This document shows positions 1 through 7,321 of a stretch of DNA of 17,175 nt, piece after piece; the first letter of the stretch is position 1, and each line of letters begins with the position of its first letter. The position numbers and the translations under genes are program-made. Location: contig DASRFJ010000352.1 of assembly GCA_035651595.1 (NCBI GenBank), positions 1 to 17,175 on the forward strand. Direction: 5' to 3'. The stretch comes from JAFARZ01 sp035651595. GTDB lineage: Bacteria; Actinomycetota; Actinomycetes; Streptosporangiales; Streptosporangiaceae. Under the pieces are notes generated by a model that did not search any database, had not been told where the DNA came from, and saw only the letters and a list, made by a program, of their open reading frames with translations.

Positions 1-661
1 CCGGGCCGAACGGCTCGGCGCTGCCGTGGGTGTCCAGGTAGCGCTGCGCGGTGCCGATGATCTCCAGCGAATGCTGCTCGCATTCGTCGCTGGTCTGGCC
101 CCAGGCGGTGATGCCGTGCCCGCCCAGGATCACCCCGATCGTTTCCGGCCGGTCCCGCTGGATAGCGGCGATATCCAGCCCGAGCTGGAACCCCGGCCGC
201 CGCCACGCCACCCACCCCACCCGCTCCCCGAAGCACTCCCGGGTCAGCCGCTCACCATCGGCCGCGGTGGCGAACGCGATCCCGGCGTCCGGGTGCAGGT
301 GGTCCACGTGCGCCGCTTCGGTGAGCCCGTGCATCGCGGTATCGATCGACGGCGCCGCCCCGCCCTTGCCGAACGCGCAGTAGTCGAACGCGGCCACCAT
401 CTCGTCCTCGCGATCCACGCCCGGATACGCGCCTGCCAGGGCGCGGAGCCGGTCAAGGCGCAGCACCGCCAGGCCTTCGGCGGTCAGCGTGCCCAGATCA
501 CCCCCGGACCCTTTCACCCAGAGCAGGTCCACGGGCTGGCCGGTCACCGGGTCGGTCGCGGTGCCCTTGGCCGACGCGTTCCCGCCCGCGTAGTTGGTGT
601 TCCGGGGGTCGGCACCGAGCCGGTTACTGCGGGAGAGCAACTCTCCGACGACGTCCGCCAT
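1..661 (-). CDS. rhaD: Rhamnulose-1-phosphate aldolase / short-chain dehydrogenase (bifunctional), N-terminal part, runs off window
   Basis: The reading frame starts with ATG at 661 (MADVVGELLSRSNRLG...) and stays open to the left edge, giving 220 residues of the N-terminal domain. It is a class II aldolase domain. The motifs NYAGGNASAKG and LWVKGSGGDLGTL (about residues 23-58), HVDHLHPDAGIAFA (about 118-131) and GGHGITAWG (about 179-187) are visible, and the histidines fit the zinc ligands of this fold. The family cleaves L-rhamnulose-1-phosphate into dihydroxyacetone phosphate and L-lactaldehyde. Full-length homologues of about 680 residues add a C-terminal Rossmann dehydrogenase that would act on lactaldehyde. 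That half is not visible here, so the bifunctional call is family inference. The gene begins 5 bases after the rhaI stop, so it is the distal gene of the same operon. A stand-alone aldolase cannot be excluded from this fragment. Confidence 0.88.
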   Translation of the reverse strand, partial: MADVVGELLSRSNRLGADPRNTNYAGGNASAKGTATDPVTGQPVDLLWVKGSGGDLGTLTAEGLAVLRLDRLRALAGAYPGVDREDEMVAAFDYCAFGKGGAAPSIDTAMHGLTEAAHVDHLHPDAGIAFATAADGERLTRECFGERVGWVAWRRPGFQLGLDIAAIQRDRPETIGVILGGHGITAWGQTSDECEQHSLEIIGTAQRYLDTHGSAEPFGP

Positions 662-666
662 TGTGG

Positions 667-1827
667 TCAAGCTCCCCATCCGGACGGGGAACCGGTCCGC
701 CGTTCGGAAATAATCTTGTCGCCGTAACCGGAGGCGAGGTAGGCGGTTACGGGGTCGGGGGCCAGGCCCATGCCTTCGCGGAGGGCGGCGAGCAGGGGGC
801 GGACGTCGGTGTTGTAGGCGTCCATCAGCACGGCGTTGGCGGCCAGCACGTCGCCGGCCTGCTGGGCGGCGCGCAGTGCCTCGGCGTCGACGAGGAGGGC
901 CTTGGCGGTGGCTTCCTGGACGTTCATCACCGACCGGATCTGCGCGGGGATCTTCGGCTCGATGTTGTGGCACTGATCCAGCATGAACGCGACCCCGCCG
1001 GTGAGGGCGCCGGCCTTGACGACTTCATGCATGATCCGGAACAGCTGGAACGGATCCGCCGCGCCTGCCATCAGGTCATCATCGGCGTAGAACCGGGAGT
1101 TGAAGTCGAACCCGCCCAGCCGCCCCGCCCGCAGCAGCACCGCGACGATGAACTCGATATTGGTCCCCGGCGCGTGATGACCGGTATCGACAACCACCCG
1201 GGCCCTCGGGCCCAGGGCCAGGCAGTGCACCAGCGCGGTACCCCAGTCCGGCACGTCAGTACTGTAAAACGACGGCCCGAACAACTTGTACTCCACCAGC
1301 ATCCGCTGCCCCGGACCCAGCCGCTGGTACACCGCGTGCAGCGCCTCAGCGAGCCGGTCCTGGCGGGCCGAGATGTCGTCCTGGCCGGGATAGTTGGTGC
1401 CGTCGGCGAACCACAGCTTCAGGTCCCGCGACCCGGTCTGATCCATCACATCCACGCACGCCAGCAGGTGATTCAGGGCCTTCTCGCGCACTCCAGGGTC
1501 CGGGTTGCAGACGCTGCCCAGCCGGTACGCGTCGTCCTGGAACACGTTCGCATTCACCGTGCCGATCCGGATACCGTTGTCCTTGGCATACGCGGCCAGC
1601 TCGCCGTAATCACCGACCTTGTCCCACGGAATGTGCACCGCCATGCTCGGGGCGACCCCGGCGAACCTGTGCACCTGCGCCGCATCCGCCACCTTCTCAA
1701 ACGCCGTCCGCGGCACCCCCGCCTGCCCGAACACCTTGAACCGCGTCCCGCTATTACCGAACGCCCACGACGGCAACTCGATCCGCTGCTCGCGCAGGGC
1801 CGTCCGTACGTCGTTCTCGTCACGCAT
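667..1827 (-). CDS. rhaI: L-rhamnose isomerase (RhaI type)
   Basis: This 386-residue protein has the normal length for the RhaI/Gram-positive-type L-rhamnose isomerase, a TIM-barrel enzyme that converts L-rhamnose to L-rhamnulose in the cytoplasm using divalent metal. Recognisable stretches are FGNSGTRFKVFGQAGVPRT near the N-terminus, HIPWDK, GTVNANVFQD, KLWFADGTNYPGQDD, VDTGHHAPGTNIEF (about residues 212-225) and FDFNSRFYADDDLMAGA, which carry the metal- and substrate-binding residues of the family. The start ATG at 1827 follows a good AAAGGAAA ribosome-binding site eight bases upstream. It sits between the binding-protein gene, from which it is separated by a hairpin, and the aldolase, which follows after 5 bases. 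The xylose isomerase-like superfamily is broad, but gene order with the aldolase and RhaT-type transporter makes the rhamnose assignment firm. Confidence 0.93.
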   Translation of the reverse strand: MRDENDVRTALREQRIELPSWAFGNSGTRFKVFGQAGVPRTAFEKVADAAQVHRFAGVAPSMAVHIPWDKVGDYGELAAYAKDNGIRIGTVNANVFQDDAYRLGSVCNPDPGVREKALNHLLACVDVMDQTGSRDLKLWFADGTNYPGQDDISARQDRLAEALHAVYQRLGPGQRMLVEYKLFGPSFYSTDVPDWGTALVHCLALGPRARVVVDTGHHAPGTNIEFIVAVLLRAGRLGGFDFNSRFYADDDLMAGAADPFQLFRIMHEVVKAGALTGGVAFMLDQCHNIEPKIPAQIRSVMNVQEATAKALLVDAEALRAAQQAGDVLAANAVLMDAYNTDVRPLLAALREGMGLAPDPVTAYLASGYGDKIISERRTGSPSGWGA

Positions 1828-1847
1828 TTCGGGTATTTCCTTTCATC

Positions 1848-1883
1848 GCCACCGGCACCGGGCGGTTACCCGGTGCCGTGGCC
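1848..1883 (-). terminator. Strong intercistronic hairpin between the binding-protein gene and rhaI
   Basis: GGCACCGGG (1854-1862) pairs perfectly with CCCGGTGCC (1869-1877) around a 6-base loop. C1853-G1878 adds a tenth pair, and skipping one bulged base extends the stem to about 1848/1882. It begins only a few bases after the rhaS stop (1891) and ends before the rhaI ribosome-binding site. There is no T-run after it on the minus strand. I therefore read it as a leaky attenuator or mRNA 3'-end stabiliser for the transporter message rather than a full terminator. The function is inferred; the pairing is seen. Confidence 0.6.
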
Positions 1884-1890
1884 GACGCGA

Positions 1891-2979
1891 TCAGAAGCCC
1901 CAGTTGAAGCTGCCGATGTTGGACTTGGTGAAGACGAGGGGAGGGCCGAGCAGGATCGTCTGGTCGGCGCCAACCGTGAAGTTGCCGAGCTTGCCGGCGG
2001 TGAACGACTGGCCGGACGTGTTGGTGATCTTCTTGGACGCGTAGTTCACCGCCGCGTACGCGGCGAGGTAGCCCATGTTCGCCGGGTTCCACAGCTCGAA
2101 CTGCTGGACCGTGCCGTCCTCGACGTACTTCTTCATCGCGCCCGGGGTACCGAGGCCGGTCAGCTTGATCTTGCCGCGGTACTTGGGTGTGTCCAGGACC
2201 TGCGCGGCGGCGAGGATGCCGGCCGTGGTCGGGGAGATGATCCCGGCCAGGTTCGGGTACTGCTGAAGCAGTCCCTGCGTCACCTGAGTGGAGGTGGTCG
2301 GGTCGTCGTTGCCGTAGACGGTGCTCACCAGGTGCATCTGCGGGTACTTCGTCAGCTCTTGCTTCATGTACCCGATCCAGGTGTTCTGGTTCGTCGCGGA
2401 CGCGGCCGCCGACACGATCGCAATGTCGCCCTTATCGTGGAGTTCGGCCGCCAGCATGTCGACCTCGGTGTCCCCGATGGCCGTGCTCGACGCCTGGTTC
2501 ACGAACAGGCTGCGGCACCCTGGTGCGTCGGAGTCATAGGTGACGACCGTGATGCCGCGCTGCATCGCGGCGTTCAGCGTGGGACACAGGGCGGAGGCGT
2601 CGGCGGCGGACACGATGAGGGCGTTCGCGCCCTTGGTGATCGCCGCCTGGACGGCGGGCAGCTGCGAGGCGGCGGTGGCGGCCGTTCCGCTGGTCTCGCT
2701 GCCGTTCTCGCCGAGCGTCTGAAGCGCGGCCAGGGCCCCGCCGGTCTGCACGCTGTCGGACAGGGTGAAGTACGGATTGCCGAGGTTCTTCGGGATCACG
2801 AAGACCTTGAGCCCGGTCTTGAGCGAGCCCGCTGCCGCAGCGGAACTCGATGTGCCCGAGCTGGGGGAGGAGCCGGCGGCCGACGAGGACGAGCTCGACG
2901 AGCTGCACGCCGCGAGCAGCGTGGTAGCGGTGACCAGTATCGCGGGCGCCCAGAGCGCCCGTCTAGATATGAGCGTCAA
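1891..2979 (-). CDS. rhaS: Rhamnose ABC transporter substrate-binding lipoprotein
   Basis: This 362-residue periplasmic-binding-protein-type (Peripla_BP_4) sugar receptor would capture rhamnose outside the membrane and deliver it to the two permeases. The N-terminus has two arginines, a hydrophobic core and the lipobox LLAAC with the acylated cysteine at residue 25. A Ser/Ala/Gly-rich linker of about 28 residues (up to about residue 52) follows, typical of actinobacterial lipoproteins. The mature domain shows KNLGNPYFTLSDS, GANALIVSAADASALCPTLNAAMQRGITVVTYDSDA and the GTPGAMKKYVEDGTVQQFELWNP segment near the C-terminus, all as in RhaS-type receptors. The start is TTG at 2979, chosen because AAAGGA stands ten bases upstream. 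Sequence alone gives an L-rhamnose or related-sugar receptor; the substrate follows from the neighbouring isomerase and aldolase genes. Confidence 0.88.
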   Translation of the reverse strand: MTLISRRALWAPAILVTATTLLAACSSSSSSSSAAGSSPSSGTSSSAAAAGSLKTGLKVFVIPKNLGNPYFTLSDSVQTGGALAALQTLGENGSETSGTAATAASQLPAVQAAITKGANALIVSAADASALCPTLNAAMQRGITVVTYDSDAPGCRSLFVNQASSTAIGDTEVDMLAAELHDKGDIAIVSAAASATNQNTWIGYMKQELTKYPQMHLVSTVYGNDDPTTSTQVTQGLLQQYPNLAGIISPTTAGILAAAQVLDTPKYRGKIKLTGLGTPGAMKKYVEDGTVQQFELWNPANMGYLAAYAAVNYASKKITNTSGQSFTAGKLGNFTVGADQTILLGPPLVFTKSNIGSFNWGF

Positions 2980-2984
2980 TTTTC

Positions 2985-3000
2985 TTGAATCCTTTCAACC
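2985..3000 (-). promoter_or_regulatory. Palindrome TTGAA-N4-TTCAA overlapping the rhaS ribosome-binding site
   Basis: On the minus strand GGTTGAAAGGATTCAA contains the perfect inverted repeat TTGAA/TTCAA (2985-2989 and 2994-2998) and also supplies the AAAGGA ribosome-binding site of rhaS. The first eight bases, GGTTGAAA, recur in the operon promoter region (6823-6830). It lies in the 61-base gap after the second permease gene. It could be an internal operator, or just an AT-rich ribosome-binding region; the evidence is short. Confidence 0.35.
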
Positions 3001-3040
3001 TTGGAGCGTTCGGACGTGCGTGAGGGCGGGCACCGGTCAG

Positions 3041-4096
3041 TCAGGGGTCGCTGAGGCGGCCGTGGAGCTTGCCGCGGATCCGCCCCGCGAGTGAGCCGGC
3101 TCCGGGCGCGAACACGCTGAGCAGCAGGAGACCGCCGACGACGAGGCCGGTCGCCTCCTGGTTGAAGTTGGTGAGCAGCAGGGCGTTCTGAATCCCGGCG
3201 AACACCAGCACGCCGAGCACGACGCTGGGGATCGAACCCTTGCCGCCGAAGATCGATACGCCGGCCAGCAGGACGACCGCGACGACGTTCAGTTCCATGC
3301 CGAGCCCGTTGTTCTGCACCGCCGTGTCGAGCCGGAACGTCCACAGCACTCCGGCCAGCGCGCAGGTCACACCGGACGCGACGAACAGCAGCGTCTTGAT
3401 CCGCTTGACCCGGATGCCCGCGTACCGCGCGGCCTCCGGGCTGGCGCCCATGGCGTAGATGGACCTGCCCGTCGGCGTGGCGTGCAGCACCACGCCCGCC
3501 ACCGCCGCCAGCACAACGAAGATGAGCGTCGACCAGGGCAGATCCGTGTGCGGCACCGGGATGATGCCGGTCGTGCTGTACGGGGCGGGGAAGGTGGAGA
3601 TCGCCTTCGCGCCGAGCAGGATCAGGGCCACGCCACGGTACAGCGCGAGCGTGCCGATCGTGACGGCCAGCGACGGCAGCCCGAGCCGGGTGACCAGCAG
3701 TCCGTTGACCAGGCCCGCGACCGCGCCGACCGCGGCCACGACGACGAAGATCGCGATCATCGGCCAGTGGTCGCTCCACAGCACGCCGAGCAGCGCGCTC
3801 GACATGCCCAGCGTGGACGCGACCGACAGGTCGATCTCGCCGCTGATGACGATCAGCGTCATCGGCAGCGCCATGATCGCGACCTCGCCGGTGGTTACCG
3901 CCAGGTTGAACATGTTCCCGCTGGTCAGGAACTCACTGGAGGTGGCAGAACCGAGGACGGCGACGAACACGACCAGGACCGCGAGGCCGGTCTCCCAGCG
4001 CAGCGCGCGCCGCCACGCGGTGGCCCGGTCGGTCCGCGCGCGCCGGGCGCTCCGGGCGGCCTCGGTGCCGGTCACGGGGAGGTCATCGGTTTCCAT
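3041..4096 (-). CDS. Rhamnose ABC transporter permease (second permease of the pair)
   Basis: This 351-residue polytopic membrane protein is of the BPD_transp_2 (RbsC/RhaP/RhaQ) family. A charged cytoplasmic N-terminus of about 35 residues is followed by about ten hydrophobic helices. Signature stretches are TTGEVAIMALPMTLIVISGEIDLSVAS, GLVNGLLVTRLGLPSLAVTIGT, GRSIYAMGASPEAARYAGI (the cytoplasmic loop that meets the ATPase) and VVLLAGVSIFGGKGS, split here only for naming. I chose ATG at 4096 because AAGGAG lies eight bases upstream. The frame is open farther, to 4303, but that extension would lie inside the preceding permease gene. The true start overlaps that gene by 14 bases, which implies translational coupling. 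It would form the heterodimeric channel with the other permease. Which of the two corresponds to RhaP or RhaQ cannot be settled without alignment. Confidence 0.9.
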   Translation of the reverse strand: METDDLPVTGTEAARSARRARTDRATAWRRALRWETGLAVLVVFVAVLGSATSSEFLTSGNMFNLAVTTGEVAIMALPMTLIVISGEIDLSVASTLGMSSALLGVLWSDHWPMIAIFVVVAAVGAVAGLVNGLLVTRLGLPSLAVTIGTLALYRGVALILLGAKAISTFPAPYSTTGIIPVPHTDLPWSTLIFVVLAAVAGVVLHATPTGRSIYAMGASPEAARYAGIRVKRIKTLLFVASGVTCALAGVLWTFRLDTAVQNNGLGMELNVVAVVLLAGVSIFGGKGSIPSVVLGVLVFAGIQNALLLTNFNQEATGLVVGGLLLLSVFAPGAGSLAGRIRGKLHGRLSDP

Positions 4097-5135
4097 TGCG
4101 GGCACTCCTTGATCGCAAGGCGGCGGCGAGCCGCACCGAGATCGCGCGGTCCAGGGTGATCGCGAGCAGCAGCAGGAACCCGGCGATCGCCTGATCCCAG
4201 AACTGGGAGATGCCGAGCACGTACAGCGCGGAGCTGATCGTGTTGAGCAGGAGCGCGCCGAGCGCGGCACCGATCGCACTGCCGCTGCCGCCGAAGATCG
4301 CAACGCCGCCGACGACCACCGCGGCGATCACCTGAAGCTCGTAACCGGTGCCCGCGCTGGAGTCGACGGTCTGGTACTGCGCCGCCCACAGCACCCCAGC
4401 GATTCCGGCGATCGCGCCGCTCACCGCGAACGCGGTGAACACCCGCCTGCCGACCGGGATGCCCGCCAGCCGGGCGGCTTCGGGGCTGGATCCGATCGCG
4501 TACAGCTCCCGGCCGGACCGGAACGAGCGCAGGTAGTAGGCGCCGGCCCCGATCACCGCGGCTATCACGATCGCCAGGTAGGGGAGCCCTCCCGCGGCCG
4601 CCCGGGGGATACCGGTGAAGCCCGGCGGGAGAGTGGACGCGATGACCTCGTTGCCGCCCACGATGAGGATGTCCGCGCCGCGGAAAATGTAGAGCGTGGC
4701 CAGCGTGACAACCAGGCTGGGCACCCGGCCGATCGAGACCATGAGACCGTTCACGACCCCGCACCCGAGCCCGATGCCCAGGCCCGCGAGGAACACCACC
4801 ACGATGGGGATGCCGTGCGCGTGGCCGAACAGGCTGGCGGACAGGTACGCGGACAGGCCGAGCACTGACCCGACGGACAGGTCCACGTTGCGGCTGATCA
4901 CGACCATCGTCTCGCCGAGCGCGAGCAGCGCGAAAACCGTGGTGTTCAGCAGGATGAACTGGATGTTGATGGCGCTGACGAACCGGGGCTGGACGCTGGC
5001 CGTCACGGCGACGAAGACCGCCAGGACGACGACGATGCCGGATTCCCTGATCTGGAAGACGCGCTCGGTGAGCCGTCGCGAGCTGCTCACTCGCTCAGGG
5101 ACCTGCTCCGGCTGGCCGGTGATGATCGCCTTCAT
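4083..5135 (-). CDS. Rhamnose ABC transporter permease (first permease of the pair)
   Basis: This 350-residue BPD_transp_2 family inner-membrane permease is homologous to its neighbour. Visible family stretches are ALLALGETMVVISRNVDLSVGS (about residues 69-90), GVVNGLMVSIGRVPSLVVTLATLYIFRG, GRELYAIGSSPEAARLAGIPVGRR (the ATPase-contact loop) and VVVGGVAIFGGSGS; these are named in pieces. The protein has about ten predicted membrane spans. The start ATG at 5135 overlaps the stop of the ATPase gene in an ATGA arrangement (5132-5135), so it is translationally coupled to it. Two different permeases next to one duplicated ATPase is the normal layout of RhaTPQS-type importers, in contrast to single-permease ribose systems. 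Substrate specificity comes from context. Confidence 0.9.
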   Translation of the reverse strand: MKAIITGQPEQVPERVSSSRRLTERVFQIRESGIVVVLAVFVAVTASVQPRFVSAINIQFILLNTTVFALLALGETMVVISRNVDLSVGSVLGLSAYLSASLFGHAHGIPIVVVFLAGLGIGLGCGVVNGLMVSIGRVPSLVVTLATLYIFRGADILIVGGNEVIASTLPPGFTGIPRAAAGGLPYLAIVIAAVIGAGAYYLRSFRSGRELYAIGSSPEAARLAGIPVGRRVFTAFAVSGAIAGIAGVLWAAQYQTVDSSAGTGYELQVIAAVVVGGVAIFGGSGSAIGAALGALLLNTISSALYVLGISQFWDQAIAGFLLLLAITLDRAISVRLAAALRSRSARNGNR

Positions 5136-6742
5136 CGCGCGCTCGCCTCAAGCTGGCCGGTTGCCGCGGCCATGATCTTCTCCTCCGACGCTTCTGACTG
5201 GGCGAGTTCGGCCACCAGGCGCCCTTCGCGCATCACCAGGATCCGGTCGCTGATGTGCAGCACTTCGGGCAGCTCGGACGAGATCATCAAGATCGCGACA
5301 CCGTCCCGCGCCAGCTCGGTGAGCAGCCGGTGCACTTCGGCCTTGGTGGCGATGTCGATGCCGCGGGTCGGCTCGTCCACGATCAGCACCGAAGGCTTGC
5401 GCCCGAGCCACTTGCCGAGCACCACCTTCTGCTGGTTGCCGCCGGAGAGGCTGGCGACCGGGTCGGTGAGCCTGCCGTACTTGAGGCGGAGCCGGGCCGC
5501 CCAGTCGGACGCGTACGCTCGTTCGGCGGCCGAGCGGATGATGCCGCCGTGGCGCAGCCGCGCGAGCGAGGCCAGCGCCATGTTCTGCTGCACGGACATG
5601 TCCATGACCAGCCCCTGCTGGTGGCGGTCCTCGGGGACGAATCCGATCCCGGCCGCCATGGCCGCGGTCGGCGCCGCCTTGCGCAGCGCTCGCTCGCCTA
5701 CCGTAACGCCGCCCGCGTCGTACCGGTCGATCCCGAACACGGCCCGGGCGACCTCGGTGCGGCCGGCCCCGACCAGCCCGGATAGCGCGACGATCTCCCC
5801 GGCCCGCACGGTGAAAGAGATGTCGGTGAACACGCCCTCCCGGGTCAGCCGTCGGACGGTCAGCGCTGGGTCGCCCGGCTGGCGCCGCTCCGCGGCGGTC
5901 CGCTGCGGCATCTCCCGCCCGACCATCGCCCGCACCAGGTCGTCGGCGGTGAGTCCGGCCAGTTCCCTGGCGAGGACCTGCCTGCCGTCGCGCATCACGG
6001 TGACCCGCTGGCAGATGGCGAACACCTCCTCGAGCCGGTGCGAGATGAACAGCACCGCACGGCCGGCCTCGCGCAGGGTCTTGACGACGTCGAACAGCCG
6101 GTCCACCTCCGCGGCCGACAGCGCCGCCGTCGGCTCGTCCATCACGATGATCCGGGCGTCGAGGGACAGCGCCTTGCCGATCTCGACGAGCTGCTGGTCG
6201 GCGATGGACAGCCCGCGGGCGATGCGCGCCGGGTCCAGGGAGACGCCAAGCCCGGCGAACAGGCGGGCGGCCGCCGCGCGCATGGCCATGCGGTCGATCC
6301 GCCGGGCCGTCCGTAGCGGCTGCCTGCCGATGAACATGTTCTCCGCGACGGTCAAGTCGGGGAACAGCGTCGGTTCCTGGTAGATGACCGCGATGCCCGC
6401 GGCCTGGGCCGCGGCCGGTCCGTGCAGTATCACCGGGCGACCGGATATCTCGAGCGTCCCGGAGTCCGGCCGGTGCACTCCGGCCAGGATCTTCACCAGC
6501 GTCGACTTGCCGGCACCGTTCTCGCCCACCAGGGCATGCGCCTCGCCGGCCGTCAGCTCGATGGACCCGTCGGCCAGTGCACGCACGGCGCCGAACGCCT
6601 TCGCGGCATGCCGCAGCGACAGCAACGGCGTGTCGCGGCCGGCGTCTGCCTCCGGTTCCCGGGCGTGGGCGTCGGCCGCCTGGGCGCGGCCTGCCGCTCG
6701 GGCACTGCCAGTCGGCGGAGGGTCCTCTGCGGGCGTATCCAC
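5132..6742 (-). CDS. rhaT: Rhamnose ABC transporter ATP-binding protein with two ABC domains
   Basis: This protein of about 536 residues has two fused nucleotide-binding domains, as in RbsA/MglA/RhaT sugar importers. Domain 1 carries Walker A GENGAGKST (about residues 73-81), LSIADQQLVEIGKAL and Walker B IIVMDEPTAAL. Domain 2 carries the degenerate Walker A GLVGAGRTE, LSGGNQQKVVLGKWL and VLIVDEPTRGID. A degenerate second P-loop is usual for this family, so one site probably drives transport. An N-terminal tail of about 38 Ala/Pro/Glu-rich residues precedes the first domain. I prefer GTG at 6742, which has GGAG six bases upstream. The TTG at 6754, in the same frame, has its GGGAG directly abutting it and is unlikely. 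This is the first gene of the operon and overlaps the next gene by four bases. Confidence 0.92.
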   Translation of the reverse strand: MDTPAEDPPPTGSARAAGRAQAADAHAREPEADAGRDTPLLSLRHAAKAFGAVRALADGSIELTAGEAHALVGENGAGKSTLVKILAGVHRPDSGTLEISGRPVILHGPAAAQAAGIAVIYQEPTLFPDLTVAENMFIGRQPLRTARRIDRMAMRAAAARLFAGLGVSLDPARIARGLSIADQQLVEIGKALSLDARIIVMDEPTAALSAAEVDRLFDVVKTLREAGRAVLFISHRLEEVFAICQRVTVMRDGRQVLARELAGLTADDLVRAMVGREMPQRTAAERRQPGDPALTVRRLTREGVFTDISFTVRAGEIVALSGLVGAGRTEVARAVFGIDRYDAGGVTVGERALRKAAPTAAMAAGIGFVPEDRHQQGLVMDMSVQQNMALASLARLRHGGIIRSAAERAYASDWAARLRLKYGRLTDPVASLSGGNQQKVVLGKWLGRKPSVLIVDEPTRGIDIATKAEVHRLLTELARDGVAILMISSELPEVLHISDRILVMREGRLVAELAQSEASEEKIMAAATGQLEASAR

Positions 6743-6815
6743 GCTGCGCTCCAACTCCCGTCAGGCCGCCGAGGCCGTCTATCTGCTGTCAGCCTCACGC
6801 TGCCATCGCACAAAT

Positions 6816-6867
6816 AGAACGTTTCAACCTTTCGTCGTAGTGTGGTGGAATTACTTACACGTGTCAA
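6816..6867 (-). promoter_or_regulatory. Promoter and operator-like element of the rhamnose operon
   Basis: Read on the minus strand, a perfect -35 TTGACA (6862-6867) is followed after 17 bases by CACACT (6839-6844), a moderate -10. About ten bases farther on, GGTTGAAACGTTCTA (6816-6830) contains the AACGTT core and one good arm of the TTGAAACGTTTCAA-type operator bound by LacI-family sugar regulators of actinobacteria. An ACACGTGT palindrome (6857-6864) overlaps the -35 region. Placement just downstream of the start site fits repression relieved by rhamnose. The regulator itself is not in the window. Confidence 0.5.
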
Positions 6868-6930
6868 TGCCAATGCCTCGGCTCGACGTGGCCCAGCGCT
6901 CGGCGCTGAATCGTTGCCGGCGGGTGTGCT

Positions 6931-7043
6931 GGCTTGGCGTGCGGGCTTGGCGTGCGGGCTTGGCGTGCGGGCTTGGCGTGCAGGACTGGCTTGCGGTCGG
7001 CGTGCAGGACTGGTGTGTGGTCGGCGTCCAGGCCTGGCGTGCG
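6931..7043. repeat. Degenerate tandem repeat, 13-base unit
   Basis: GGCTTGGCGTGCG is repeated at 6931, 6944, 6957 and 6970 (the last ending GCA). Two related 24-base units beginning GGACTGG follow at 6983 and 7007, and a final GGCCTGGCGTGCG stands at 7031. It is non-coding as far as I can see. It looks like slippage-generated DNA upstream of the operon promoter. Confidence 0.75.
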
Positions 7044-7094
7044 CGCCGAATCGGGTCATTTAGCCCATTTGGGGCGTGCTGACGGGTGGGCCAG

Positions 7095-7147
7095 ATTATT
7101 GCGGACACTTACCCCCCCAAAGTGGGAGGGTAAGTGTCCGCAATAAT
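7095..7147. repeat. Perfect 20-bp inverted repeat (palindromic element)
   Basis: ATTATTGCGGACACTTACCC (7095-7114) is matched by its exact reverse complement at 7128-7147. Inside, after one mismatch, CCC/GGG (7116-7118 and 7124-7126) pair around the loop AAAGT. It lies between divergent genes, where a terminator would have no obvious use. A near-identical arm occurs at 16023-16047. Its cores begin with TGCGGACA and end with TGTCCGCA, that is, TG...CA as in many transposon ends. I read it as a palindromic mobile-element remnant or a two-sided binding site; no transposase is visible. Confidence 0.8.
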
Positions 7148-7321
7148 TTCGCATCGCCATCTGAAGCAAGAGCCACCGTCGAACCTACGGAACAGAAGCG
7201 GGCAAATCGGGCAGCGTATCGCGCGCGAGTGAGCGCCCGGACCAACCCTGGTCGCGAACTGCCGCAACTGTCGCACTCCTCGCTTATGGTGATCTTGACG
7301 GGGCGGACAAGGGGCGCGGGT

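Larger units (their letters stand above)
6743..7321. other. Long non-coding region between the rhamnose operon and the sigma factor gene
   Basis: These 579 bases separate two divergently transcribed genes. From left to right they hold the operon leader and promoter (6816-6867), a degenerate GC-rich tandem repeat (6931-7043), a 53-base palindrome (7095-7147) and about 170 bases up to the sigma factor start in which I see no clear gene or promoter. Open frames here lack ribosome-binding sites and recognisable protein sequence. Confidence 0.7.

Noticed and set aside
661..2988. Plus-strand open frame of 775 codons opposite rhaI and rhaS
   Set aside because: Composition is Gly/Arg/His-rich without domain similarity. 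The minus strand carries clearly recognisable, well-spaced genes with ribosome-binding sites, so this is an antisense shadow typical of high-GC DNA.
6743..6754. TTG at 6754 as start of the ABC ATPase
   Set aside because: Its only purine-rich stretch (GGGAG) abuts the codon with no spacing; GTG at 6742 has GGAG at a normal distance.
6931..7043. Tandem repeats as a CRISPR array
   Set aside because: Units are 13 bases and directly adjacent, without unique spacers, and no cas genes are present.
7095..7147. Palindrome as a Rho-independent terminator
   Set aside because: It lies upstream of both flanking genes, which diverge, so no known transcript needs to end there; there is no T-run.
7076..7321. 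N-terminal extension of the sigma factor through the palindrome
   Set aside because: The added 82 codons cross a perfect inverted repeat and have no sigma factor similarity; GTG at 7322 has a ribosome-binding site and begins at the normal family start.
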